Positions 53,869 to 64,000 of a stretch of 64,000 nucleotides of DNA are shown here, one piece after another. The notes under the pieces were generated by a model, which saw only the letters and a program-made list of their open reading frames with translations, did no database searches and was not told the DNA's origin. The position numbers and the translations under genes are program-made. This stretch comes from Cunninghamella blakesleeana (taxonomy: Eukaryota > Mucoromycota > Mucoromycetes > Mucorales > Cunninghamellaceae). Within the stretch, counting starts at the first letter, position 1. Every line of letters begins with the position of its first letter. The stretch covers positions 62,001 through 126,000 of the forward strand of contig JAFCIZ010000004.1 in the NCBI GenBank assembly GCA_017871115.1, written 5' to 3'.

Positions 53869-56800
53869 TTTACCAAGTATATCAGAAACATATAATATAA
53901 CTTTTAATATAATTTTAATATGATTCTTATTATATACAAACAATTTTATTAGTTGGATTCCTCAAGTACGTATTATTGCTGCTCCTTTTATTTTTACTCT
54001 TAATTTTTTATTTTTGATTGCATTTATATTTATTATTTTAACCTTTATTATTCTTTACCATGATTATTAGGGTCTACCTATGACTGTATCCGTTCTTCTT
54101 AGTATTTCTGCTAAACGTATGGCCAATCGTAATGTATTAGTAAAAGATCTCCAAGGGGTGGAAACACTTGGTGCCATTACACTACTTGCTACAGATAAAA
54201 CTGGAACTTTAACTCGTAACCAAATGACTCTAACAACTATTTGGAGTGATCTTAAATTACATAGCACCGGACTTGATTTAAAAGGCATCAAAAACACACT
54301 TGGTGTTCGTGAAATTGCCATGATCTCAGCATTAAACTCAAGAGCTAAATTTGATCGTACTGATGTGCCTATTCCTGAAAGAAAAATTCTTGGTGATGCC
54401 ACAGAGACTGTAAGTTTTTAAAATAAATAATAATAATGATTATAAAAAAAGAAAAAAGGTTATAGTTTTTTCTATTATATGTTAATTTATGGTTTATTCT
54501 TATATTTCTATTTTTATTTTTTTATTTTTTTATTTTTTTATTTTTTTATTTTTTTATTTTTTTATTTTTTTATTTTTTTATTTTTTTATTTTTTTATTTT
54601 TTTATTTTTTTATTTTTTTATTTTTTTATTTTTTTATTTTTTTATTTTTTATTTTTTTATTTATATATATATTAGGGGTTGATGCGATTTGCAAGTCAAC
54701 ATGATGAATTTGATGAATTAACAACGAGATATCCTAAAGTCTACGAAGTACCTTTCAATTCTGAAAATAAATATGCTTTATCTATACATAATAAACCTCA
54801 TGCTAATGGCGAGTGGACTTTATATGTGAAAGGTGCGCCGGAAAGGGTACTTAAACTATGTACAACAATTTTGACTGAAGGCAATTCTACACTTCCTTTA
54901 ACAAAAGAACATCAAGATGAATTTTACACAGTTTACCAAAACATGGCTGGTCAAGGGAATCGTGTATTAGCTTTTGCTCAATGTTTATTGTCTGGTGATA
55001 CTTACCCTTCTGATTTTGTATTTGATAAAAATAATTGTCCTTTCTCAGATTTATGTTTTGTTGGTTTGGCTGCATTAGAAGATCCTCCAAAACATGGTGT
55101 TAGAGAAGCAATTGGTAAATGTAGAAGAGCTGGAATTAAGGTTATGATGGTTACTGGTGATCATCCTTTAACTGCTGAAGCTATTGGTCGTAAAATTAAT
55201 TTAATGGTTAGTGAAACACGTGATATGGTTGCAAAAAGAACAGGGAAGGAGGTAGTTCACGAGCATGAATATAACGCTATTGTTATACATGGGGATCATA
55301 TCGATGGATTAACAGATGCTGAATGGGATACTATTTTTAGTAAGGATGAAATCATTTTTGCTCGTACTTCACCAAAACATAAATTAGAAATTGTAAAACG
55401 TGCTCAATCTATTGGTCATACGGTTGGTGTTACAGGTGATGGTGTTAATGATGCACCTGCTCTTAAAAAAGCTGACCTTGGTATTGCCATGAATATTTCT
55501 GGCTCGGACGTTTCTAAAGATGCTGCTGCTATGGTTTTATTAGATGATAATTTTGCTTCTGTGGTCCATGGTATTGAAGAAGGTCGTTTGATTTTTGCTA
55601 ATCTTAAAAAATCAATTATGTATACTCTTACTCATATTATTCCCGAAGTTATCCCAAGTTTATTATATATTGTGGTACCTCTAGGTAAGATAAATAGACC
55701 AAAAAAAAAAAAAAATAGATAAATAAATAAATAAATATAAGTAAATATGCTTATAATTAATCATTTTTAGTCTTGTATATAAATATTTATCTTTTTTGTT
55801 TTATTTCATTTATTTATATATTTATTTATTTTTAAAAAAATAGGCTTGCCAATCACTGCTATCCTTATTCTTGTTATTGATCTTGGTTTTGAATTATTTA
55901 TGGCTTTAACATTTGCATGGGATAAGCCAGAAACAGAGGAAGGATTAATGCTATTACAACCTCGTAAGCCTGTCAATCCAGCATCTATTGAACGATTTAG
56001 ACGCCGTAAAGCTCGATTAATGAAATATGAACAATATAATCAAGATGGAGAATTAATTGAACCTTCTATATTCCGCAAAATAAAAAACGATATTCATGCT
56101 CTCTTTACTAAAGCTTATTGGACTGAAAAATTTGAAAAGAATGATGATGAAGTTGTCGTGGATTTTCCTCTTTTATCTTGGAGTTATTTAGAAATTGGTA
56201 TGATTCAAGCTATTGGTGCAATGGTTACTTATTTCATTGTTTTATGGTATAATCATATTGACCCTGTTGATGTGGTTGCTTTACAACGTGGTTCATCAAG
56301 CCCCACTTATTACTTTTTAAATGGGCCAATATATGCTAAAGATTTTGTAACTGCTCGTGGATTTACTTTAAATGCTGAACAACAACATGCTGCTTTGGCT
56401 CAAGCACAGTCAATGGTTTATTTGAGCGTTATGATCATGCAAATGTTTAATATATTTGCAACAAAAACAAGGTTTTCTATACCCTTTACAAGATACGCAT
56501 TTTCTAATAAATATACTTTTTTGGGTATTTTTGGTGGAGCTTGTCTTGGTAAGCATAACGTTTATATTTATTTAAAAGAAAGGAGAAAAAAAGACAAATA
56601 AATATAAAATAGTAAAAAATAATAGAATAAAGGAACAAAAAAAGTAAGGTATAAGCATTAATATATAAAAATATTACCTATTTTTTATATTTATATTTTT
56701 TTATAGGTATGATTATTGTATATTGTCCTCCATTCAACATTGCATTTGGCACCGATTATCACACTTTGCCATTATGGTGGTTAGTTCCATTTGGATTTGG

Positions 56801-56948
56801 ATGGGTTATTTTATTATATGCTTCCCTCAGGATTCATATCTTAAATCGCCTCTATCCTCTTCGATGGAATCCAACTATTCATGGTTTAAAAATGCATCCA
56901 ACCTTAAAAACAATGGCTAGTCGTCGCTCAAGTCAATATAATGTATAA
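52383..56948 (+). CDS. Na+/K+-ATPase-alpha-like P-type (IIC) cation pump, fungal type
   Basis: P-type ATPase of the animal Na+/K+- and H+/K+-ATPase alpha class; fungal members (ACU group) are thought to move Na+ or K+ at the plasma membrane. Nine exons, 52383-52523, 52686-52958, 53102-53572, 53656-53786, 53953-53965 (13 bases), 54071-54409, 54676-55684, 55844-56548 and 56707-56948, give 1,107 residues. Motifs: actuator loop SSLTGESDPQ, IIC-type NPLEAENLAF, SISAKRMANRNVLVKDLQGVE, phosphorylation site DKTGTLTRNQMT, VKGAPERVL, MVTGDHPLTAEAIG, and hinge GVTGDGVNDAPALKKADLGIA. The usual IIC CSDKTGT is ATDKTGT here. About ten TM segments are visible. No beta-subunit gene is nearby, as expected in fungi. 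Confidence 0.9.
52989..53036. repeat. (AAT)n(ATT)n palindromic microsatellite in intron 2 of the ATPase
   Basis: Eight AAT units followed directly by eight ATT units, giving a 48-base perfect inverted repeat within the intron 52959-53101. Confidence 0.9.
53790..53869. repeat. (TAA)n microsatellite in intron 4 of the ATPase
   Basis: About 26 uninterrupted TAA units starting only a few bases after the 5' splice site of the intron upstream of the 13-base exon. Confidence 0.95.
54505..54660. repeat. TTTTTTTA tandem repeat (period 8) in intron 6 of the ATPase
   Basis: About 18 near-perfect copies of an 8-base unit fill most of the intron 54410-54675 and form a very long polypyrimidine tract upstream of the 3' splice site. 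Apparent Phe-rich reading frames here are artefacts of the repeat. Confidence 0.95.
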
Positions 56949-57284
56949 TATAAACATTTATTTTATTTTCTTAAATATTTTATTTTATATTTTGCTATTA
57001 TTCTATTATAAAGATAATAATAATCGCATTTCCATTTGAACATAACTGTAACACCTTTAATAATTTTTATATTATTTTCATCTAAAAATAATATTAATTA
57101 CTGATTTTTAAATATAAACCTCTTTATATTAAAATCAATTAACACTTTTTTATACATGAATTTCAATTATGGGAATTTTTTTAATCGTTTTCACAAATAA
57201 TAAATAAACATACTAAATAATAGATATTTTTTATTAAAAAAAATAAATATCATACCTGAGTAAAAATAAAATAAAAATTGTTTT
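56949..57284. other. convergent intergenic, ATPase / MFS
   Basis: About 340 AT-rich bases between two converging stop codons, with poly(A)-type signals on both strands. Nothing else is seen. Confidence 0.55.
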
Positions 57285-59890
57285 TTATAAGCGATATATA
57301 AAATCATCAGCTTCATCACCAACCCGTTCATTCTCTTCATCTTCATTTATTTTAACAGCATCTACATCGTTAACATGTTGAACCATATTATCTTCTTGAG
57401 GTATATCATCGTTATTATCGCTACCGTTATTTTGTTTATTGATATTCAATTCATTGTTAACATCATTCACAATCGTTTCTTTTTTGAGTATTCTTTTCTT
57501 GTTGATGCGCAATAATAAATATCTTTGGATCATGGCAAGAGCAATGAAAGCACACAAAAATATTAAATTAATAGTATGACCAAACACTAAAAATATAAAG
57601 AGTGAATAAATGGTATTAACATTTAGAAAAGATATATTTATTTATTTTTATATTTTAATCTAATTATTATATATACCTTTTTTATTTTTTTTTATTTTTT
57701 TATGACTTACAATAACGAGGTGCATCAGAATGTCGATAAATATTAGAACCTAATAACCCAGCAGAGTTATTTGCACTAACAGCCATAGCAGTGGCAATGT
57801 TTTTCTTCATATCAGGGGCAATATTACTTGTTAACCAGGCATTAACAATAGGATTAATTACAAAGATACCAGAAACTGCAATACATACGCCAAAGTATAG
57901 TAAAGAGCGAGTCGTTAAAGTTACCAAAAGTATATATCCAAGTAAACAAATAGAAGCTCCAATGGCTGCATGAAAAGCACGATCATTACGTCTGTCTGAC
58001 GAATAGGCAAATAATACCATCTATATTCGTATATATAATAAAAACAAAAAGGGTATAATGATCAGCAATTATTAATGTATATCTTTTTTTTTTCTTTCTT
58101 TTATTTCACTTTGGATTTACCACTACTACAGCACATAAATAAGGGGGCGCTATAATAAAATAAAAAATAGAAAACTATTAGTTAATAATTATAATTTTCA
58201 AATATTATTATAGTTATAGCATTATTGCGTTGATGACATTTACCAGACATTAAATTAGCAGATAGTTTATTATCATATCCCATGCCTTTAACAATAGAAG
58301 GTAAGAAACTAATGAAAAATAAAAATAAAAATAAAATGAGAAAAAATAAGAAAATTGAATTATTATATTTTATATTTATATAATAATCTTACTTCGATAT
58401 ACTTGTATTAGGTACACTTCCACAAAAGAACATCACCATCCACATCCATACTTTCCAATCGGTTAATGCTTTGAAAGCTTGTTTTTTATTATTTTGATTT
58501 AAATCACCTAAAGTTAAATGGTGGTTTGATGAAGAATCCAACTGTAGTCGTTGAACAGCTATAGATCGTTCATCATCAGTCAAGACTGTCCATTTTTCCG
58601 GAGACACAGGTAAATAAAAAGTTGCACCCATAGCAAGAACAACAGTAGGAATGCCTTCAATTAGAAATAACCACTGGAATAAATAATAACAATATATATC
58701 ATGATGAGTATTATTATTAATTATAATTTTAGTTATTTTAATAATATGTATATAACATAAATTACCTGCCAACCAGCTAATCCTCTTGCTCCACGTAATT
58801 GCAAGATACCATAAGCTAGTACACCGGCTACCATAGTAATTATCATTTTTTTTTTAAAAAAAAAAAAGAACCATACCATTTAAAAAAAATACTATGATTA
58901 TCATAATAATAAAAAGAATAATATTAAATATAATTAATCACGTACCAAAGGCATGAGCTGCAACAGTAGATCCCCAAAACAAAGCAATTCTCGTAGCCAT
59001 TTCATTTTTTTTGTAAAATAAAGTTAAGTAATAAATAACACCCTAAAAAAAATTAAAAAAATTAATAATAATAATAATAATAACTGTTTGTCTAAATATT
59101 TTTTAGTATATATATATATATATATATGATAATATATTACATACAGGGAAAAAACCGCTTTCAAATACACCCAATAAAAATCGATAAGCAAGTAATTGAC
59201 TATAATTGGATACAGTAGCATGTAAAATAGCCATGATCCCCCAGAGAAACATTAATGTTGGTAACCAAACTTTTGCTGTAAATCTTTTTAATAAAATATT
59301 GCTTGGAATTTGAAATAATAAGAATCCAACCTTTTATTTGAAGAAGAGAAGAAAAATTTAAAAAAGAGTTAATATATATGCTTTTTTCTTTCTTTCTATT
59401 ATTATTACTACTATTATACTGGTTTACATAAAATATAGTTATACACGTATTGAACTGATCATGAGTAATATGTACATCTTCTTCGAAATTATCTAGCACG
59501 GCATTACCTATTTTAATTTAAATATAGAAAGAAAAAAAGAGTGAAAATAATGAATAAAAATAGTTCAAACCATTTTTTATGTATATACCATAGAATATGC
59601 TTTATTGTTACCTAAGCTTGATCTATCCAAAGAAGAGAATAAGTACATTAAACTTAAAAAAGGCAAGAGGCGAGTATCCAGTTTTCTAACCAGTTTATGT
59701 TCAAGTTGTTTATCCATAATATTCCCAGTAGGCGAAGAATTAGGTACTGTTTAATATAAATATAAAATGAAAGAGAAAGAAAGAAAGTAAAGAAGAAAAA
59801 AATGAATAAACATTTGATTTTATATATAAAATAATTTTTTATATTTATTTATAAATTACCACTCGATATTACTTGATATTCAATAGTCAT
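57285..59890 (-). CDS. MFS transporter, anion:cation symporter (Dal5/Tna1-like) family
   Basis: Probable plasma-membrane symporter of an organic anion or vitamin-like solute (allantoate, nicotinate and similar in the family); the substrate is not predictable. Eleven exons, 59890-59860, 59746-59612, 59507-59428, 59330-59145, 59042-58946, 58827-58766, 58673-58393, 58308-58244, 58149-58121, 58020-57711 and 57586-57285, join in frame to 525 residues. Family blocks: KLVRKLDTRLLPFLSLMYL, then FSSLDRSSLGNA, QIPSNILLKRF, YRFLLGVFESGFFPGVIYYL, GWQWLFLIEGIPTVVLA, and YLPVSPEKWTVLTDDERSIA with the ER-x-x-x-x-x-RL pattern. About 12 TM helices are present, with an acidic C-terminal tail. It is divergent from the RAD57/XRCC3-type gene, sharing only about 250 bases. 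Confidence 0.9.
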
Positions 59891-60138
59891 TTATACAATA
59901 ATAGTAAATAAAGGAGTTAGGGATAATAATTATAAAATAAAAAATGGAAAGAAAAAGGATTTTTAAATCAGATGATCAGCATTTTTTATGCTGGCAAAAA
60001 GAAAATTTTAACCAATAAAAAATTATAATTTAGTACACCACGCTGGTGAAAACCGAATGAACCGGCGCGCTTCAATTTTTTTTAAAAAAAATATAGTGTT
60101 TCCATTTTTCATTATATTATTATTATTTTTTATTAATT
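59891..60138. promoter_or_regulatory. compact divergent promoter with GC-rich core
   Basis: Only 248 bases separate the divergent start codons of the MFS gene and the RAD51-paralogue gene. The patch 60040-60072 is unusually GC-rich for this window and contains CGGCGCGC (60063-60070), which resembles E2F/MBF-type GCGCG cores. A functional site is only suggested. Confidence 0.35.
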
Positions 60139-61660
60139 ATGGAATCTTTTGTTAAAAAATTAAATATTCAAACAGCCTTAGAATCAAGTAAATTTGTTTT
60201 AAAAAATAAGAATAAAACAAGCAAAATTTTTATAAACAATAAGAAATAAAAACCTTTCTATTATTAGCTGTTTTTATTGATTTTATATTTATTTAGACGG
60301 TTTGGATTCTATTGAAGAATTGTTAACTCACCCAGTATCAGAGATTTCGAATAAACTAAAGATAACTCAAGATCAAACTGATGAATTATTATATTTAGCA
60401 GCAAATGAACATTATTCTTGGAAAGAACATTTAAAACCTGCTTCAACTATATCGAGTACTTATTTATCTACCGATGATCCTGGCCTTGATGCTATTTTAG
60501 GTGGGAAAGGTGTACCTATTGGTTCTATTACAGAAATAGTTGGCGAAAGGTAAATAATAATAAGTTGATATATGTATTTATATAGAATGGATAAATACAC
60601 ATTAATATTGATACTTAATTATTTATTTTCATTTTCATATTGTTGCTATCATTATCAGTTCTTCTGGTAAAACACAAATGTGCCTTCAGTTATGTTTTTC
60701 GGTACAAAAACCAAAGTATCTCGATGGATTAAATGGAGGTAAACACCTGTCTTTATTACTGTTTTTTATATTAAAAAACAAGAAGGGTATTCGTAAATAG
60801 AGTGATAAAGAAAGAGATAGTAAAAAGTGGATAAAATCAATCTTATTATTTCTATATTTATTTAATAACCAAAATAAACATATATAGACGCAGTATATTT
60901 ATACAGTGAAGGAAAATTTTCAACAGTGCGGTGTCATCAGCTGGCAACTTATTTTGAACAAAAATATAATATATCTAATGATAAATTAAAGCAACACATT
61001 CATACACTGAATATCTCAGACCCTGACAGTTTATTTAGAGCTATTGCATATCAACTGCCAATCTTATTAGAAAGATCTAAATTATTAAAAAGAAAAATTA
61101 AATTAGTAGTGATAGATTCCATCGGTGCAACTTATAGAGGATTATATTCAAAAAATGATCTACAAAAAAATCCATCATCTTCAACAACAATACAACCATT
61201 AGCAATAGCAACGAAAACAGCAAATGATCATAGAAAGGAAAATTTTGAACAATTAAATGAAATATGTGATTTAGGTGTAAAATTAAAAAAATTAGCTCAG
61301 CAATATCAATTAGCCATAGTAGTTGTGAATCAAGTATCGGACAAAGTAGATTCATCCTCAGTATTTAATATATATAATACCTCCATTAATGAAGATATAA
61401 ATCAATGGTTGGATGTGAAATGGATCACTTCACCACAGTCAACAAATCAAGTATCGTTAAGTATGTTTATGTCCTCTTTAGCTAAACGGCCTACTTTAGG
61501 CATGACTTGGTCAAACTCCGTCACAACACGTATTCGAATGGTAAGATCTCCCTTATCAGATCATCAACCCACAAAACGTGCTCTTTTTATTGAAAATGCA
61601 CCTCATATACCACGCCTAGGTGGAGAAGTCTTTATTGATGATAATGGAATTCATGCTTGA
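60139..61660 (+). CDS. RAD57: RAD51 paralogue, RAD57/XRCC3 type
   Basis: Recombination mediator that helps load RAD51 on single-stranded DNA in homologous recombination. Four exons, 60139-60187, 60297-60549, 60659-60738 and 60888-61660, give 384 residues. After an N-terminal helical domain (about 60 residues), the RecA core begins with LSTDDPGLDAILGGKGVPIG and Walker A GESSSGKTQ, built across the intron at 60550-60658. Then come AVYLYSEGKFSTVRCHQL, Walker B IKLVVIDSIGATYRG, and AIVVVNQVSD. The ending LGMTWSNSVTTRIRM, then ENAPHIPRLGGEVFI, matches the XRCC3/RAD57 C-terminal pattern rather than RAD51/DMC1. XRCC3 and RAD57 cannot be separated confidently by eye. Confidence 0.88.
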
Positions 61661-62324
61661 TATTATATAAAAGTACCATCTTTTTTGTCACTATCTTTTT
61701 TTTCTCTCTGTTTATGTATGCATGTATAAATATAATCCTTAACTATGTACAATTTATAATAAAAATATGGCAATAATAAAAATCGTATAAATCTGACTTT
61801 AGTATTGTTTTATATTTTGCCTTTTTTTAAAAAGAATAAATGCTGTTTCATTGTTTTAAAATCACTTTTATCCATATAATTAATAAAAAATTTAGATATT
61901 CGTTTATATGACTAATGTTCGTTTTGATGAATAAAATATAGTCGAAATCCTTCCAATTATTTTTTAATTATAGTTTGACAGATATTTGAACGAACCATTT
62001 GAAGATATTTATCAGCAAATTACAAAAGAAATATATTGACGATAACAAAAGGTAATAAAAATTAGTAACTCTATTGACCATCGTTTTTATTATTTTAGCA
62101 ATCTTATATGTTTAATTTTACCTATAAAAGATATTTATAACGATTACCCTTTCCCATTTCTTGGTCATTTTCTTCATGAATTATAATTGTCAATTTTTTT
62201 TTTTCATTATTAACTATTTGAAAATAGAATAAATAAAATAAAATCAAGTTTTATTATTAATTTTCTTTTTTTTAAAAAAAAAGTAAAAAAAGATATATAT
62301 GTATATTATTTTTAATTATCATAC
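61661..62324. other. region 3' of RAD57-like and of the MSH4 remnant
   Basis: About 660 AT-rich bases between the stop of the RAD51 paralogue and the last recognisable exon of the decayed MSH4 gene. A minus-strand fragment at about 62199-62104 reads open for 30 codons after a possible 3' splice site, and could be the tail of the MSH4 remnant, but it has no clear family motif. Confidence 0.4.
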
Positions 62325-63146
62325 CTTTTCAGAGATTTTTTCTGCATTTTCAATCACGTTATATGATAATCTTATATATTTTCCAAGTGTTACTCCATAA
62401 TCCTCACAGGTTTTCAAACCCTCTTTAATGGTGTATTAAAAATGGATTTTGGATCCTAAAGGTGAAAGTCATATGTAATAATAACATATATATATATATA
62501 TATATACTATTACTAATTAATTATAAATATAGGTACATATGTTTGTCATATGAATTAATAAAAAATAAACATCAATAATTACCAATTCTAATGTAATAAA
62601 TAAAATAGATTTCTTTTTTTTAGTAATATTAATATATATAGGTGGAAAAGGTTGGGAAACTATATATTGACCTTTAGATAACATCAATTGGAATTTTCTT
62701 CCTGTATCAAGTTACAATTTAATATTTTAATTTTGTTTCTTCTAAAAAAAAAATAGAAAGTATAAATATAAATACAAACTTTCTGCGATAGACTATTTTT
62801 ATATAATTATTTTTATGTACCTATATATATATATATATGCTCTATTTACCGCAATAGACGGAAATCAATTCATAAATATTTTGAATTGTTTCTGCATATT
62901 TTGACGGGCAACATCTAAAACCTTTAATACCACTCTATCAGAACCATGGTTATGATTAGCAAGCTCTTTTATTTTATTTTATTTTATTTTATTTTATTTT
63001 ATTAGTTATTTCCAGTTCATTCCTATTTCTTTTTTATTTATTCTTGCTATTACTTTTATAGCATAGCACCTTTGATTTCTAACTCAATGACTAGTTTTTC
63101 CATAATAAATATTCTCATTTAAGACATTATTAATCATTTCACTAAA
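62325..63146 (-). pseudogene. MSH4: decayed MSH4 (meiotic MutS homologue) gene, ATPase core missing
   Basis: Four exon-like pieces on the minus strand keep MSH4 sequence. Piece 1 (63146-63054) reads FSEMINNVLNENIYYGKTSH, a TGA stop (63086-63084), then VRNQRCYAIK, matching the family block ending RxQxCYAV. Piece 2 (62934-62850) continues SGIKG, then LDVARQ in another frame, then YAETIQNIYELISVYC back in the first frame. Piece 3 (62701-62583) reads RKFQLMLSKGQYIVSQPFPP, then YINITKKKKSILFITLEL. Piece 4 (62455-62325) reads SKIHF, a TAA stop (62438-62436), then YTIKEGLKTCEDYGVTLGKY and an ENAEKISEK helix, the MutS C-terminal block after the ATPase. Splice borders GT..AG are still visible. Only 127 bases lie between pieces 3 and 4, where about 300 residues including Walker A should be. 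MSH4 normally pairs with MSH5 to stabilise meiotic crossovers. Confidence 0.78.
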
Positions 63147-63235
63147 CTAATCTAATTTTTCATTGAAATGTATATAGATTAGTAAGATAAAACAAAATAA
63201 TACAAATGCAGTTTCTTGGTATATGTATATAAAAG

Positions 63236-64000
63236 TTATATAAATGAAACTATTTTGTACCTGGCCAATTTTTTGAGTAGAGTATTTTCTGAATATGCAT
63301 CCAGTAAAATTTGGCTAATTCGATGAAGTATGATTAAAGTCTTTTTTGATGATGAAAATGAAGATGCTAATGAATTATGTAAACTATTAATAGGTTTTTC
63401 TTTTTTAAATATATTACCCATATTATTAATAATACAATTAATATGCCATTTAGTTGTTTCAGAATGATTTGAATGAATATTGTTTAAAGAAGTATTAGCC
63501 ACATTATTATTAATTAAATTAAGGATGATGAAAGAAAACAACGTACTGAAATTATTAGTTAATGATGTCGAATTTCTTTTTGTAATTAATATTAGATCAT
63601 TGTATTGTTGTTGCCATGATTTTAAGGGTGAGGAATCATTTAAATTTTTGGATAATGAATTATAAAGGTATATTATAAACGATAGATAAAGTAGATTGGG
63701 AAGATGATAAAAGATTACTGTCATTTAAAAAAGGGAAAGAAAAGAAGTATACTGATTATCATAATTATTATTTATATTTCGTCACCTGGTTATTGGTAAA
63801 GCGGATTGAATAGATATTAAATTATCCCTTCTATCAATATAGAGGAAGAAAGAAAGAAAAGAGAATTGATTTTTATTTTTTACAGCTTTCATTATGGCTG
63901 TAATGCCTGAGAAGCGGATTAGTTGAAACTCTTGACACAGGATCAAAAGTTTCAATATTATTCATAGAAGTTGGTGAAGTTTCAAGGAATAATAATTGGT
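63236..64000 (-). pseudogene. probable upstream part of the decayed MSH4 gene, running off the right edge
   Basis: An open minus-strand frame (63724-63236) ends at a possible 5' splice site (63255/63254) after ILLDAYSENTLLKKLAR, which would precede the FSEMINN piece as in MSH4, although joining the two requires a one-base frame change. The upstream part is Asn/Ser-rich and not recognisable. A further exon-like piece with TA ending at 63797-63831 and one at the window edge (63998-63885, NNIETFDPVSRVSTNPLLRH) are bounded by possible splice sites but do not join cleanly. They may be the degenerate MSH4 N-terminal region or a different gene. Confidence 0.4.

Noticed and set aside
53752..53943. 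Tyr-rich minus-strand frame
   Set aside because: It is a reading of the intronic (TAA)n microsatellite.
54479..54704. Phe-rich open frames on the plus strand
   Set aside because: They are produced by the TTTTTTTA tandem repeat inside an intron of the P-type ATPase gene.
62880..62940. MSH5, MSH2 or MSH6 as the source of the decayed MutS gene
   Set aside because: The RNQRCYAIK-SGIKG-LDVARQ-YAE order and the KKKKS..F.T.EL segment fit MSH4 best; the other MutS homologues lack the RxQxCYAV block.

Overview
The window is eukaryotic nuclear DNA from a fungus. It is very AT-rich. Genes are cut by many short introns, mostly 50-150 bases, with GT..AG borders and TACTAAT-like branch points, and intergenic regions are full of A/T runs and microsatellites. 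The gene set includes neutral trehalase, a Cla4-type PAK kinase with PH and CRIB domains, a Zrg17-like zinc transporter, an RNA-silencing RNA-dependent RNA polymerase, a DIP2 protein, an eIF5-mimic protein, NCBP3 and a fungal Na+/K+-ATPase-like P-type pump. This fits an early-diverging fungus, most plausibly Mucoromycota. That placement is inference from gene content and composition. I saw no tRNA, rRNA, CRISPR array or intact transposon.

Left third (1-20.6 kb): the 3' part of UTP14 (+), a QDE-1-type RNA polymerase (+), an eIF5-mimic/BZW protein (-) head to head with MED22 (+), a monocarboxylate-transporter-like MFS protein (-) tail to tail with MED22, and a complete DIP2 gene (-; about 1,900 residues in nine exons).

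Middle (21-43 kb): ZRG17-like CDF transporter (+) with a very large His-rich segment, Bem46/ABHD13 hydrolase (+) with an 18-base microexon and a GC-AG intron, neutral trehalase (-), a small His-rich hydrophilic protein (-), a PWWP plus LEDGF-IBD-like chromatin protein (-), a Tda10/glycerate-kinase-like P-loop kinase (-), and a short double-AAA ATPase (-). A 2.8 kb gene-empty stretch follows.

Right third (43-64 kb): Cla4-like kinase (+), NCBP3-like cap-binding factor (+), KRI1 (+), a Na+/K+-ATPase-like pump (+), an anion:cation symporter-type MFS protein (-), a RAD57/XRCC3-type RAD51 paralogue (+) and, at the right edge on the minus strand, a decayed MSH4 gene. The MSH4 remnant still shows family-diagnostic exons, but it has in-frame stops and frame breaks, and the whole ATPase core is missing between two surviving exons. 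This is the most striking observation in the window.

Exon borders were placed by hand. For every multi-exon gene reported as intact, the joined coding length is a multiple of three. The genes do not form a pathway cluster. Ribosome biogenesis (UTP14, KRI1, perhaps the AAA protein), RNA metabolism (RdRP, NCBP3, BZW), transcription/chromatin (MED22, PWWP), transport and recombination genes are interspersed, as usual in a fungal chromosome.
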